A stretch of 64,000 bases of DNA from an uncultured Kordiimonas sp. (GCA_947503625.1 CANNEK010000003.1:682001-746000); one strand, 5' to 3'; shown: positions 35,926-45,643, counted from the first letter of the stretch. The notes: generated by a model not told the origin, from the letters alone. A program made the numbers and translations.

Positions 35926-37167
35926 GTGAGCAGAATGAAGATTGCGGGCCTTTTGGCCTTGGCATTGATAGCATCAGCAGGGTACTGGGGTTACAGCTAC
36001 TATGAAAAAATCAAACCGTTTCAGGAGTTTTCAAACCCTGAACTGGTGACGGTAAATTTCCGGTCTGCGCACAGTACTTTCCCCACTTATGACCTCAAGG
36101 CCCCTGTTGAGCAGCTGGCGTTCACGCGCCGCGACGACATCAGCCTGCCGGAGACCTATGAATACAAGGGCGAGACCCGCTCTCTAGAGGACCTTCTGGC
36201 ACGCACCTACACCACAGGTTTCATGGTTGCTGTCGATGACACGATCATTAGCGAAGAGTATTTTCAGGGTGAGCAGGCAAGCGACCGCCACATCATGTTT
36301 TCGGTCTCCAAATCCGTTGTTTCCGCGGCGCTTGGCATTGCGCTGAGCGAAGGCGTGTTCGATAGCATCGAGGATCCGATAACCAAATACCTGCCCGAAC
36401 TCAATGGCTCCGGCTATGAAGGCGTGCGCATTAAGGACATTTTGCAAATGTCGTCCGGCGTGTATTTCAACGAAGACTATAGCGACCCCTTGTCGGACGT
36501 GAACCAGATGGGCCTGACGATCGCGACGGGCGGCTCCCTCAACAGTTTTGCCACCGGGCTTGAGCGCCAGTGGGAACCCGGCACCTACAACAACTATGTC
36601 AGCGTCGACACGCATGTACTGGGCATGCTCTTGGTCAAGCAAACAGGCCGCACGCTGAGCAACTATGTCGAAGAGAAAATCTGGCAACCGATGGGTGCCG
36701 AGTTTGACGGCAAGTGGCTGACGGACGGCTTCGGCATGGAAATGGCGATGGGCGGCTTCAATATGGCGCTGCGTGACATGGCGCGTGTGGGCCGCCTGTA
36801 CCTGAATTTGGGTGAGCTGAACGGCACGCGCATCGTGCCTGCGGAGTGGGTCACGGCCTCCATCACCCCGGACGCGCCTCACCTGATGCCGGGTTCTGAA
36901 AACTCTTCAAATCCCTTTGGCTATGGCTATCAATGGTGGATACCGGAAGAGCCGCACGGTGATTTTTATGCCGCAGGCATCTACTATCAGTATATCTACA
37001 TCGATCCGACAACAGGTGTGATTGTCGCCAAAACCTCCGCTGACCAAAAGTTCACGGACCCCAATGAACCCCGCAAGAAAGGCGAGCAGATTGCGGCGTT
37101 TCAGGCCATCTCCGCGCATGTTGCTGCGCAGCTGAAAGCGCAGGAGCATGGAGAAGTCATTGAGTAA
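35926..37167 (+). CDS. Serine hydrolase of the beta-lactamase / NylB-like fold
   Basis: A 413-residue protein with one N-terminal hydrophobic segment (about 6-22), likely an anchor or signal. It carries an SVSKS motif (SxxK, the nucleophile Ser followed by Lys) in MFSVSKSVVSAALG and an NNYVSVDT segment at the YxN site. The surrounding sequence is most like 6-aminohexanoate-dimer-hydrolase-type esterases. GTG 35926 is chosen because GGAGGGG lies just upstream. Its end overlaps the next gene by 20 bases. Confidence 0.85.
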   Translation: MSRMKIAGLLALALIASAGYWGYSYYEKIKPFQEFSNPELVTVNFRSAHSTFPTYDLKAPVEQLAFTRRDDISLPETYEYKGETRSLEDLLARTYTTGFMVAVDDTIISEEYFQGEQASDRHIMFSVSKSVVSAALGIALSEGVFDSIEDPITKYLPELNGSGYEGVRIKDILQMSSGVYFNEDYSDPLSDVNQMGLTIATGGSLNSFATGLERQWEPGTYNNYVSVDTHVLGMLLVKQTGRTLSNYVEEKIWQPMGAEFDGKWLTDGFGMEMAMGGFNMALRDMARVGRLYLNLGELNGTRIVPAEWVTASITPDAPHLMPGSENSSNPFGYGYQWWIPEEPHGDFYAAGIYYQYIYIDPTTGVIVAKTSADQKFTDPNEPRKKGEQIAAFQAISAHVAAQLKAQEHGEVIE

Positions 37168-39298
37168 GAAAATATATTCATGGCTGATCGGTTTATTGAG
37201 CATCACGGCGCTGTCCATTTCAGGGCAGCCGACAAGTGCATCAGGCGTACAAGACAAGCTGAATATACTGACGCTCGGCGACAGCCGCGTCGAGGGCGCC
37301 CGGCCTCATTTCGAAAGCTACCGGTTCGAATTTTGGAAGCTGATGGTGGAGGATGGACGGACGATCGACATGATCGGACCGCTGAAGGACGAAGCGCGCT
37401 ACCCAACACTAAAGGGCCAGGCGTTTGACAGAGACCATGCTGGTGTCGGTGGATTCAGGACAACCGATGTTCTTGAAAACCTTGAAGACGCCCTTGAGGA
37501 AATTGAAACGCCGAATGTTGTGCTCCTTGGAATCGGTGGCAATGACCTTTTGGGAAGCCAAACCCCCGTTGCCAAAGTGTTGGGCAACTTGCAAGAAATC
37601 ATCCGGATGCTGCAGGCCGACAACCCGAATGCCGTGATTTTCGTTGAACAGATCGCACCCGGTGTAAGTTCTGTTATGCGCCGCAGGTTTCAGGAACGCT
37701 TCGATGCTTTCAACATGGCAATTCCTGACCTCGCCTCTTCAATGTCAACGTCCGCGTCTCGCGTCATTGCCGTTGATATGAGAACGAACTGGTCAGAGAC
37801 GTTCCTTGCGGATGAGGTCCATTACAACAAAGCCGGCGCGCGCCACGTTGCCGAGAAGTATTTCGACGCTTTTGTGCGTCATATGCGTTTGCCTGAGCAA
37901 TCGTTCGACAATGTGTCCAATGCCACCCCTGCCACAGGTATCGCGGCGGGGCTGCAACCTGTCGTGCATATTGAAAACCGACCGCCAGACTTTATGAGCC
38001 TGAAAGAACGCATGGCTGTACATAATGTTCCCGGTGTTTCCATTGCTGTTATGCAAAATGACACCATTGTCCTAACGCATGTGGAAGGTGTGCGAGACAC
38101 CGTCAGCAACGCGCCGGTGAATGCAGACACCATCTTTCAGGCCGCCAGTATTTCAAAACCGGCGTTTGCAACAATATTGATGCGCTACCGCGAGCGCCAC
38201 GGGCTTGAGCTCGATGCCAACATCAATGACCAGCTTGCCAGCTGGCAACTGCCCGAGCACAAGTGGCAGGACACACAAGACGTAACCCTGAGGCAGCTGC
38301 TGAGCCACACGGCAGGCACCACCGTTCACGGATTTCCAGGATACGCGGCAGGCGAAAACGTTCCAACGCTTGTGCAACTGCTGAATGGCGCGAGGCCCAC
38401 CAACACAGCCGCCATTGAAGTGGACCTGCAGCCCGGTACTGCATTCCGTTACTCCGGGGGCGGCACCAGTGCAGCGCAACTCGTGCTTGAAGATGTATCA
38501 GGGCGCAAGCTGACGAGCATGGCAGGTGAATATTTGTTTGCGCCTCTTGGCATAACGCGGAGCGTGTTTGCCCAGCCTTTGCCAGCTGCGTTTCAGGATA
38601 ATGCCGCGGTGCCATATGACGGGCACGGCGCCTCCATTGCGGGTGGGGCCCATACATATGCGGCACTTGCCGCAGCAGGCTTGTGGACGACACCGTCCGA
38701 CATCCTGAAATGGGCAGCATCGGTTCGAAAAGCACACGCAGGAGAGACAGGACAGATTGTCAGCCCGGACAGCGCTCGGGACATGCTGTCAAATCCGCTT
38801 GGGCCTGTTGGCATCGGCTTCTTCATTGACGATGCAGGCGGTGCCCTGTCTTTTGGGCATGGTGGATCGAACGCAGGTTTTCGTTCCAATTTCTTCGTCT
38901 ATACTGACAGCGGCGACGGCATTGCTGTGATGACAAATGGCGCTAATGGCTCGATCTTGATTCGCGAGATTATCCATCGCGCTGCCAAAATTTATAGCTG
39001 GGATGACGTGCAGCCGGTCGTCAAGCAGGTGATAAAGCTGGATACTGACGCGCTCAGTCAATTTGCTGGTCAATACCGGGTAACAGAGCCACTGGTAGTG
39101 GAGGCATCTCTGACAGTGGATGATGATAGCCTGATATTGAATGCCGGCGAAATGGTGATTGATGAACGCTTTTTCCCCGAGGGGCCGGCCAAGTTTTTCG
39201 CGCTAAACAGCAGCGACCTTGTTTTTACCACAGACAATGACGGCACTGTCACCGGTTTTGAATACCGGGGGTTTGTTAAAGCTACTAAGGTCGACTGA
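37148..39298 (+). CDS. Fusion of a GDSL/SGNH hydrolase and a beta-lactamase-fold hydrolase
   Basis: A 716-residue exported protein with a signal peptide (about 1-30). The first half is an SGNH hydrolase: block I LGDSRVEGA, block III GIGGNDLLG, block V DEVHYNKAGARH. The second half (from about 290) is a serine hydrolase with ASISKPAFA (SxxK), FRYSGGGTSAAQL (Y-S-G) and HGGSNAGF (HxG). A C-terminal beta-domain follows. Both active sites look intact, so one polypeptide may carry esterase and peptidase/esterase activity. It overlaps the preceding serine-hydrolase gene by 20 bases, so both are likely co-translated. Natural substrate unknown. Confidence 0.85.
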   Translation: MEKSLSKKIYSWLIGLLSITALSISGQPTSASGVQDKLNILTLGDSRVEGARPHFESYRFEFWKLMVEDGRTIDMIGPLKDEARYPTLKGQAFDRDHAGVGGFRTTDVLENLEDALEEIETPNVVLLGIGGNDLLGSQTPVAKVLGNLQEIIRMLQADNPNAVIFVEQIAPGVSSVMRRRFQERFDAFNMAIPDLASSMSTSASRVIAVDMRTNWSETFLADEVHYNKAGARHVAEKYFDAFVRHMRLPEQSFDNVSNATPATGIAAGLQPVVHIENRPPDFMSLKERMAVHNVPGVSIAVMQNDTIVLTHVEGVRDTVSNAPVNADTIFQAASISKPAFATILMRYRERHGLELDANINDQLASWQLPEHKWQDTQDVTLRQLLSHTAGTTVHGFPGYAAGENVPTLVQLLNGARPTNTAAIEVDLQPGTAFRYSGGGTSAAQLVLEDVSGRKLTSMAGEYLFAPLGITRSVFAQPLPAAFQDNAAVPYDGHGASIAGGAHTYAALAAAGLWTTPSDILKWAASVRKAHAGETGQIVSPDSARDMLSNPLGPVGIGFFIDDAGGALSFGHGGSNAGFRSNFFVYTDSGDGIAVMTNGANGSILIREIIHRAAKIYSWDDVQPVVKQVIKLDTDALSQFAGQYRVTEPLVVEASLTVDDDSLILNAGEMVIDERFFPEGPAKFFALNSSDLVFTTDNDGTVTGFEYRGFVKATKVD

Positions 39299-39300
39299 AT

Positions 39301-40071
39301 TCACGCCCGGTTGCGATCACGGCGCTGATACCAGCCGACGATTAAGAGCATCAGCAACAGCATCAGTAGTGTTGAAGGCTCGGGTACTGTGGTGGCTTCG
39401 GTGATCGTAATGGTTGCCTGCGAAAACGCCACGTTGCGGCGACCGTTACCGGCCGACGGGTTTCCGCCGGACACCACGCCAAGCGTTCCAATGGTTGAGC
39501 CATCAAAATTGCCAACCGTTGCCCCGTTTACCGTCAGGCCGCTATCCGAGATAACCAGCCCGCCATCAGCGCCTGGCCGCCCGTTAAGGCCGGTGAGGAT
39601 AGCGTCATTGTCCACGGCCGTGATCAGGCTGATGACATAAGTTCCCACCGTTGAAAAAAGCGTACCCGCACCCGTTGCAATGGCTGCGGTGCCAAGCCCC
39701 GCGGCCGCAGTGCCCAACGACTGCACGATACCACCATCTCCGCTGACCAGCGAAGCGATGCTGGAAGGAACGCCGGTACCGCCCGTGCCAAAAGTAAGCG
39801 CCGAGGTCGTTCCGCCAAATGACACAAGGTAGTTGATGCTCCATTCATCAGGTTGAACGGTGCTGCAAATACTAGCGATTGTGTTGGAGTTTGTGGTGGT
39901 TACGTTGCTGCCACACGGCGAAAGACTGATGTTTTCCCCCAGCGCAACAGGTGCCAGCGTGCCAATGTCCGACGTAATGTCAACATAGGGCTGGCGCGCG
40001 AGCGATACATCGCTTAACCCGACAAGAGCCAACGCCAAGACTGCAAGGTAGCGAGTTAATCTTATGATCAT
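39301..40071 (-). CDS. PEP-CTERM sorted exported protein
   Basis: A 256-residue protein with a signal peptide (about 1-25) and a long Gly/Ala/Thr/Ser-rich, low-complexity body. It ends with VPEPS, a hydrophobic helix and YQRRDR, the full PEP-CTERM sorting signal. In other bacteria this is recognised by an exosortase and linked to polysaccharide export. No exosortase gene is in the window. It is convergent with the fusion hydrolase gene and divergent from the TPR lipoprotein gene. Confidence 0.8.
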   Translation of the reverse strand: MIIRLTRYLAVLALALVGLSDVSLARQPYVDITSDIGTLAPVALGENISLSPCGSNVTTTNSNTIASICSTVQPDEWSINYLVSFGGTTSALTFGTGGTGVPSSIASLVSGDGGIVQSLGTAAAGLGTAAIATGAGTLFSTVGTYVISLITAVDNDAILTGLNGRPGADGGLVISDSGLTVNGATVGNFDGSTIGTLGVVSGGNPSAGNGRRNVAFSQATITITEATTVPEPSTLLMLLLMLLIVGWYQRRDRNRA

Positions 40072-40209
40072 GAGTAAGCAACCATTTAAGCATCCAACCG
40101 GTTAAACGACCACCCAGCGCAATGGGTATCACAACCATACCTCTGTGTAAACGTTCGGCGAAAGGCCTGACGGTTCAATTTTCTAACTCGCGTTGCAACC
40201 ATATGTAAG

Positions 40210-40240
40210 TTGCAAAAGTTTCATAAACAGTGCTTATACT
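40210..40240 (+). promoter_or_regulatory. Possible promoter of the TPR lipoprotein gene
   Basis: TTGCAA at 40210-40215 and TATACT at 40235-40240 with a 19-base spacer, or TTATAC one base earlier with 18. It lies about 60 bases before the ATG at 40303. The spacing is long, so it is only a candidate. Confidence 0.35.
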
Positions 40241-40302
40241 GTGTAAATCCACGCACGTCTTTTGGGGGGCGCTGATAACTGCCGGAAGACGGACTGAAAA
40301 CT

Positions 40303-42318
40303 ATGTTTAGACTAGCCTCGATGGCATCCTTTGCTTTAGCTGCTGCCCTGCTGGCGGCGTGCGGTGAAGTGGAAAACACCGCCCCGGCCGAACCGGCTAT
40401 TCTTGAAACGACCGAATTGAACGAGCTGCTGCAGGCAGCTGAATACCGGCAACTGATTACGGCAGTCAGAACAAAAGAAAAAGCCGAACAAGCCACCGAC
40501 GAAGACTATATGCTGCAGGCGGAAGGCTATCTCGCTCTGCTGGACGGTATTGGTGCTGCGGTCGCGCTTGAGAAAGTGTCGGAAGACAGACATTCCGGTG
40601 ACGATTACATGCTGCTGAGCGCACGGGCTCTTGTTCTGGAAGGCACGATTGACAGAGCATCAATAATTCTTTCAGCTCACAAGTTTGCCGAGACCTACCG
40701 GTATGATGCTGCACTGTTGCTCGGCGACATACGTCTTTTGCAGAATGAACTGGCCGCCGCATCCGAGCAATATACAGCCGCTGTCCTGCAAAACCCTGGT
40801 CGCTATGATGCATACATTGCGCGTGCGCAGGTATATCTGAAAACAGGCGAGAGCGCAGAGGCGGAAACAGATGCACTGAAAGCGGTGGAACTGGCGCCTG
40901 AAAACACCCTGAGCCACTATACGCTGGGCGCGGTTTATAACCAGAAAGCCCGGTTTTCTGACGCAAAATCAGAGTTCCGGCGCGCTTTGGACCTGTATCC
41001 CTACAATGTTCAGGCGCTGCTCGGGCTGGTCAATATCGCCATTCTCGAAGGCAATTATTCGGAAGCCGAAAGCATGCTGGATTCCGTCTACAGCGTTTCA
41101 CCGGATGACAACACGGCAAAGTTCTTTTCCGCCATGCTGCTTGCCCTTGATGGTGATGATATTGCCGCGCGGGAGCAATTGATCGAGTTTTCTTTCACAG
41201 GCGACGAAAACCCGCAAACTGCCCGCTTGTTGGGGCATGTTGCTTACCGGCTGGGTGATTACGACATCGCGCTAAGAAAGCTTCGCGCCGTCTTGGATGT
41301 CGCCCCTTTTGACCGGGCGTCACGATTGATTACCGTTGAACTCTATTTGCGGTTCAATGACGCAGAGCAGGCGCTGGACTTGCTGGAGCCCATGGTTGCA
41401 GACACAAACACCAATGATCTTTCTGCTGTGACAATGGCAGCAGATGCCAATGCGAGACTTGGTGATTTTGAGCGTGCAATAACCTATACCAGACGTGCAA
41501 TTAAACTGTCGCAGGCGCCTGAAACAATTCTTGATGCCGAGCTGGTTGCGCACAGGATCGAGATAGCCTCGGTTATGATTATGAAACGGCAACTTGCCAG
41601 CTTTTATTTCAGCAACGGCGAGTATGACGCAGCGGTTTCAACCCTAGAGGACATGACATCGGCGGACCCGAAGGATTCCACCAGCATGCTTATGCTGGCG
41701 AACCTTCACATGCAGCAGGGAGATTTCGAAAACGCGATTGATACGGCCAATCGACTTGTTGAACAGTTTCCTGAATCTGCCGCAGGGTATAATGCTCTCG
41801 CTGCGGCGCTGCACCGACAGGGCAAAACAGCCGAGGCTCTAGACGCCTATGACAAGGCGATCCTGAAATCGCCAGTGTATGTCTCGGCACGCAAGAACAG
41901 AGGCATGTTGCATTTGGAACGCGGAACATTTGAATTGGCGCTGGAAGACCTGAAGACAGTTCTGGATACAACACCGGACGACCTTCGCACGCAGTTCATG
42001 TATGCGCGGTCACTTGCAGGGGTGAAACGCACCGCCGAAGCCCTCGATTATTTCGATGAGCTCGTCCAGATACTGCCGGACTCTGCGAGCATATTGTTTT
42101 ATCGATCAAAAGCATTGATGGATTTAAACCGCTTCGATGAGGCGCTAGGGAACCTGATGGATGCAGTGGCAATGAACGGAAGCCAGGGGGTTCTGTCGCA
42201 AGAGCTTCTGGAGCAGGAACTGGCAAACTATAAAGCGGCGATTGCTGAAGCCAAAGCGCTGGAACAGCCAAAAACTGAAGACAATACCGATGCGCAAGAC
42301 ACACCGCCATCGGGTTAA
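40303..42318 (+). CDS. TPR-repeat lipoprotein, PrsT-like
   Basis: A 671-residue lipoprotein with lipobox LLAAC at about residue 20. The rest is a long array of tetratricopeptide repeats with canonical A-x-x-x-Y/G-x-A spacing (for example AAGYNALAAALHRQGKTAEALDAYDKAI). Long TPR lipoproteins called PrsT occur beside PEP-CTERM/exosortase genes, and the divergent neighbour is a PEP-CTERM protein, so a role in that export system is plausible but inferred. It is shorter than PrsT (about 900 aa). It probably forms a periplasmic or outer-membrane scaffold. Confidence 0.75.
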   Translation: MFRLASMASFALAAALLAACGEVENTAPAEPAILETTELNELLQAAEYRQLITAVRTKEKAEQATDEDYMLQAEGYLALLDGIGAAVALEKVSEDRHSGDDYMLLSARALVLEGTIDRASIILSAHKFAETYRYDAALLLGDIRLLQNELAAASEQYTAAVLQNPGRYDAYIARAQVYLKTGESAEAETDALKAVELAPENTLSHYTLGAVYNQKARFSDAKSEFRRALDLYPYNVQALLGLVNIAILEGNYSEAESMLDSVYSVSPDDNTAKFFSAMLLALDGDDIAAREQLIEFSFTGDENPQTARLLGHVAYRLGDYDIALRKLRAVLDVAPFDRASRLITVELYLRFNDAEQALDLLEPMVADTNTNDLSAVTMAADANARLGDFERAITYTRRAIKLSQAPETILDAELVAHRIEIASVMIMKRQLASFYFSNGEYDAAVSTLEDMTSADPKDSTSMLMLANLHMQQGDFENAIDTANRLVEQFPESAAGYNALAAALHRQGKTAEALDAYDKAILKSPVYVSARKNRGMLHLERGTFELALEDLKTVLDTTPDDLRTQFMYARSLAGVKRTAEALDYFDELVQILPDSASILFYRSKALMDLNRFDEALGNLMDAVAMNGSQGVLSQELLEQELANYKAAIAEAKALEQPKTEDNTDAQDTPPSG

Positions 42319-42432
42319 AAACCAAGGCAAGCATGCGACAGGGCAGCACAGGTTCATGGCTACTACGGCGTATCAATAGGCCAGGCACGGCCGCTATAGG
42401 CTCGCCGCCTTAAAGCCGCTATTGTTCGTTTC

Positions 42433-42906
42433 ATGAACCTCGTTGAAACCAGCCTCATCCAAAATCTTCTCGCGTCAAAAGATATTGATGCACTTCCCGT
42501 CCAGCGGAGCACTCTGGAGCAGCTTGGCAAGGACCTCGGTGCCTATGTGTTGCTGATTGACACCGCCGCACCAGTTTCCGTCCGGTCACCTCGGCATGAT
42601 ACGCTAACGCTTGCTGCTGGCATCTATCTGTATGTGGGGAGCGCGAACGGGCCGGGCGGTATAAAGGCTCGCCTGAAACGACACTTCAGGAGCACCAAGA
42701 AAATCCATTGGCACATCGACCAACTGACAACCCGCGCTGCACATATTGAAGCACTAGCAGTTACCGGTGGCAACGAATGTGCCCTTGGCCGGCTGCTCAC
42801 AGCCTCAAACCGTTTTCAAATCGCGCTGACAGGCTTTGGCAGCAGCGACTGCCGGTCATGCGACAGCCACTTGCTTGTGCCTGTTCAGGCAGGTCGTACC
42901 GCCTAG
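42433..42906 (+). CDS. DUF123 GIY-YIG-type protein
   Basis: A 157-residue protein. It matches the DUF123 form of the GIY-YIG fold: GIYLYVGSANGPGG, then KARLKRHFR, IHWHIDQL, and a Cys-rich end with SSDCRSCDSHL. This domain is often fused to endonuclease III, and some stand-alone copies exist; a nuclease role is likely but not proven. Its stop shares bases with the stop of the convergent next gene. Confidence 0.75.
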   Translation: MNLVETSLIQNLLASKDIDALPVQRSTLEQLGKDLGAYVLLIDTAAPVSVRSPRHDTLTLAAGIYLYVGSANGPGGIKARLKRHFRSTKKIHWHIDQLTTRAAHIEALAVTGGNECALGRLLTASNRFQIALTGFGSSDCRSCDSHLLVPVQAGRTA

Positions 42907-43205
42907 GAGGCGGGGGCCAGATGATTATCCTTGATGATCATGCTGCCTGTTGTACCTGGCGCAACATACTGAGCGTCTTCCAAATCTTTTAGCCAGATAA
43001 AACAGCCTCCATCGCACAAATTGTCTATTGTCTGGCCAATAGAAATCGGCATCTCGGTGATGTTTTCCTGCTCGTCTTCAACCACCAGCACATGGGCTTT
43101 GCCATCATTGTTGGTTACGGTAATGGAAGCCAAAGCAACAGAGCTCATTGCTGCCGAGCCCATTAAGGCCAAAGCCGCGAAAGTTGCCATTTTCAAAAAT
43201 GTCAT
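42903..43205 (-). CDS. Small exported protein of unknown function
   Basis: A 100-residue protein with a signal peptide (about 1-26, ending VALA). The mature part contains SITVTNNDGKAHVLVVEDEQENITEMPISIG and a C-D-G-G-C pair, suggesting a small beta-sandwich with one disulfide. ATG 43205 has AAGGAGATATCGA upstream. I do not recognise a named family. Its stop overlaps the stop of the preceding convergent gene. Confidence 0.6.
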   Translation of the reverse strand: MTFLKMATFAALALMGSAAMSSVALASITVTNNDGKAHVLVVEDEQENITEMPISIGQTIDNLCDGGCFIWLKDLEDAQYVAPGTTGSMIIKDNHLAPAS

Positions 43206-43435
43206 TCGATATCTCCTTGGGCGGGGAGACTTCAATATAAACTACTCGCCATACGTTTATATTAAAATTTAAACGTGTTTATGATCGAATATTCCTATGG
43301 CATGATGCTCCAACCAACGCGCCTGTTGATACGAGGCCCGAATATCGTCCGTGCCTTTTTGGCAGAAAGCACTAAGTCGTGTTTACGTCGCGGCCCTCAG
43401 GTCGCGCAGGGTTCATTTATCTAGAGGGATTATTC

Positions 43436-44575
43436 ATGTCATTGCCTGCAACTTATCTGAAAATGTTTTCCACTGTCACCGAAGGCGGCGAACTTCGCAT
43501 GGAAATGGTGGAGAAGGAAATGCCGACACCAAAACCCAATCAGGTGATCGTACGGGTTGAAGCTGCACCGATTAACCCTTCGGATTTGGGTGTGATGTTC
43601 GGCTGGTCCAACATGGCAGCCGCAACCTCTTCCGGCGAAGGCGCGGGCACGGTTCTCACGGCCCCTGTTCCACCGCAGGGCATGCGGGTGATGAAAGCAC
43701 GCATCGGTCAGGCACTGCCTGTTGGCAACGAGGGCGCAGGCACCGTCGTCGCCGCAGGTGACGACACATATGCGCAAAGCCTGATGGGCAAGGTTGTCGC
43801 CACGCTTGGCGGCAACATGTACGGTCAGTATGTGTGTGTAGACGCCATGTCCTGCCTGCCGCTGTTGCCCGGCTGTACCGCACGCGACGGCGCTTCAAGT
43901 TTCGTGAACCCTTTGACCGCGCTTTCCATGCTCGAGACCATGCGCCTTGAAGGACACACCGCGCTTGTACACACAGCCGCCGCATCAAACCTTGGCCAGA
44001 TGCTGAACCGTATCTGTCAGGCAGACGGCGTTGAACTGGTGAACATTGTCCGCAAGGAAGAGCAGGAAAAAATCCTGCGCGATATGGGTGCGAAATATGT
44101 GGTGAACAGCTCAAGCGACAGTTTCATGCCTGATCTGATCGACGCCATTCATGCAACCGGCGCAACGCTTGCGTTCGATGCAACAGGCGGCGGGGACCTT
44201 GCGTCCAACATCCTGACAGCCATGGAAGGTGCCGCAGCACGCACACCCGGTGCCTACAGCATATACGGCTCTATCAAACACAAGCAGGTTTATCTCTATG
44301 GTGGACTGGACGTGTCGCCCACCGTTCTGACCCGCGGATACGGTATGGCCTGGGGCGTTGGCGGCTGGTTGCTGCCAAACTTCCTGGCGCGCGTTGGCGA
44401 CGAAGTTGCAGGCCGCTTGCGGACCCGTGTGGCCAAAGAACTGAAAACAACTTTCGCAAGCCATTACACGGACGAAATTTCCCTGTCTGACGCGCTGAAG
44501 GCGGATGTGGTTGCCCGCTACAATGCCAAAACCACCGGCGAAAAATTCCTGATGTGCCCGCAGCTTGAGGTTTAG
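43436..44575 (+). CDS. Zinc-type (MDR) dehydrogenase / quinone oxidoreductase-like
   Basis: A 379-residue medium-chain dehydrogenase. The N-terminal GroES-like part contains VEAAPINPSDLGVMFG, and the Rossmann part has ALVHTAAASNLGQMLNRICQ for the coenzyme. This resembles NADPH-dependent quinone reductase/alkenal reductase members. The classical structural-zinc Cys cluster is not obvious. ATG 43436 has AGAGGGA upstream. Its substrate is unknown. Confidence 0.8.
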   Translation: MSLPATYLKMFSTVTEGGELRMEMVEKEMPTPKPNQVIVRVEAAPINPSDLGVMFGWSNMAAATSSGEGAGTVLTAPVPPQGMRVMKARIGQALPVGNEGAGTVVAAGDDTYAQSLMGKVVATLGGNMYGQYVCVDAMSCLPLLPGCTARDGASSFVNPLTALSMLETMRLEGHTALVHTAAASNLGQMLNRICQADGVELVNIVRKEEQEKILRDMGAKYVVNSSSDSFMPDLIDAIHATGATLAFDATGGGDLASNILTAMEGAAARTPGAYSIYGSIKHKQVYLYGGLDVSPTVLTRGYGMAWGVGGWLLPNFLARVGDEVAGRLRTRVAKELKTTFASHYTDEISLSDALKADVVARYNAKTTGEKFLMCPQLEV

Positions 44576-44619
44576 GGCGGCAAGCCATAACCTAATGCAG
44601 TTCTGATAAGGGTTTTTTG

Positions 44620-45159
44620 ATGAATACCTGGATAGCTTTACTGCGCGGCATCAATGTGGGCGGGAATAACATCCTGCCCATGAAAGACCTGAAAGCCTTA
44701 TGCGAAAGTCTCGGGTTCAAAGATGTGCAAACCTATATCCAGAGCGGAAATTGTGTTTTCCGCTCTGACACCGCTGACGCCACCACTGTATCGTCCCTTT
44801 TGGAAGGCGCTATAGAAGAAGGCTTCGGGTTCAGACCACCCGTCCTTGCGGTGACAGAAGGCGATCTGACTTCAGCAATTGCCACAAACCCGTATCCTGA
44901 CGGCGACCCAAAATGCGTGCAACTGTTCTTCCTGTTCGAACCCGCATCTACGGCTGACCTAACGACTCTTCAAGGGTTGAAGGCATCAAGCGAACAATTT
45001 GAGCTGACCGACAAGGTTTTTTACCTGCATGCGCCGGACGGCATTGGCCGGTCCAAACTAGTGGCAAAGGTCGACAAATTCATCCCTGTGGAAAAAACAG
45101 CCCGCAACCTCAGGACCGCGCTCAAGTTGCAGGAGATGGCAGGAACTTTATCCAGCTAA
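44620..45159 (+). CDS. DUF1697 family protein
   Basis: A 179-residue soluble protein. The start MNTWIALLRGINVGGNNILPMKDL and the following QTYIQSGNCVF are typical of DUF1697. The family is common in bacteria and its function is unknown. It follows the dehydrogenase gene by 44 bases. Confidence 0.85.
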   Translation: MNTWIALLRGINVGGNNILPMKDLKALCESLGFKDVQTYIQSGNCVFRSDTADATTVSSLLEGAIEEGFGFRPPVLAVTEGDLTSAIATNPYPDGDPKCVQLFFLFEPASTADLTTLQGLKASSEQFELTDKVFYLHAPDGIGRSKLVAKVDKFIPVEKTARNLRTALKLQEMAGTLSS

Positions 45160-45195
45160 ACTGTTCGGCACTTGCACCCACCAGCGTTTCAGCAG

Positions 45196-45483
45196 CTAAA
45201 GGCCCTGGGCGAGGATTGAATTGATGGTGGTGCCGGCATCCCGGTGCTTCGCAATCTTCTTGTAAGCGTCGGACTTCATCCATGCCATCGCTGCATCTTC
45301 ATCCGGAAATTCGATCAGCACTGATCGCGTGGCATTCCACTCCCCCAGGAGTACCCTCGGGTCTTCATCCACACTCAGCATTTTGCCGTCAAATTGTGTG
45401 AACACATCCATGAACCCCTCCGCATACTTGTTGTATTCTTCCCGGTTATGAATGGTAATCTGGGAGATAATATATACTGACAT
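45196..45483 (-). CDS. DUF1330 family protein
   Basis: A 95-residue ferredoxin-like alpha/beta protein. YIISQITIHNREEYNKYAEGF and VLIEFPDEDAAMAWMKSDAYKKI match DUF1330 (dimeric alpha-beta barrel) proteins. The function is unknown. It is convergent with the DUF1697 gene. Confidence 0.85.
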   Translation of the reverse strand: MSVYIISQITIHNREEYNKYAEGFMDVFTQFDGKMLSVDEDPRVLLGEWNATRSVLIEFPDEDAAMAWMKSDAYKKIAKHRDAGTTINSILAQGL

Positions 45484-45595
45484 CGTGCCTGCCTCTTGTT
45501 GTCGGGTTAAATGAAATTAGGGCCAAAGGCCGGCAGGGCAACAGCAAGCAGACCGGGGCGGCAGTGATCATTAATTGAAGATGGAGACTACAGGT

Positions 45596-45625
45596 AAAAA
45601 AAGCCGGGCTGAACCCGGCTTTTTA
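45596..45625 (-). terminator. Intrinsic terminator after the small lipoprotein gene
   Basis: An 8-bp stem AAGCCGGG (45601-45608) with CCCGGCTT (45614-45621), flanked by A- and T-runs so it could act in both directions. It lies 20 bases past the lipoprotein stop. Confidence 0.8.
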
Positions 45626-45643
45626 TGATTGCAGTCGCTGTGC

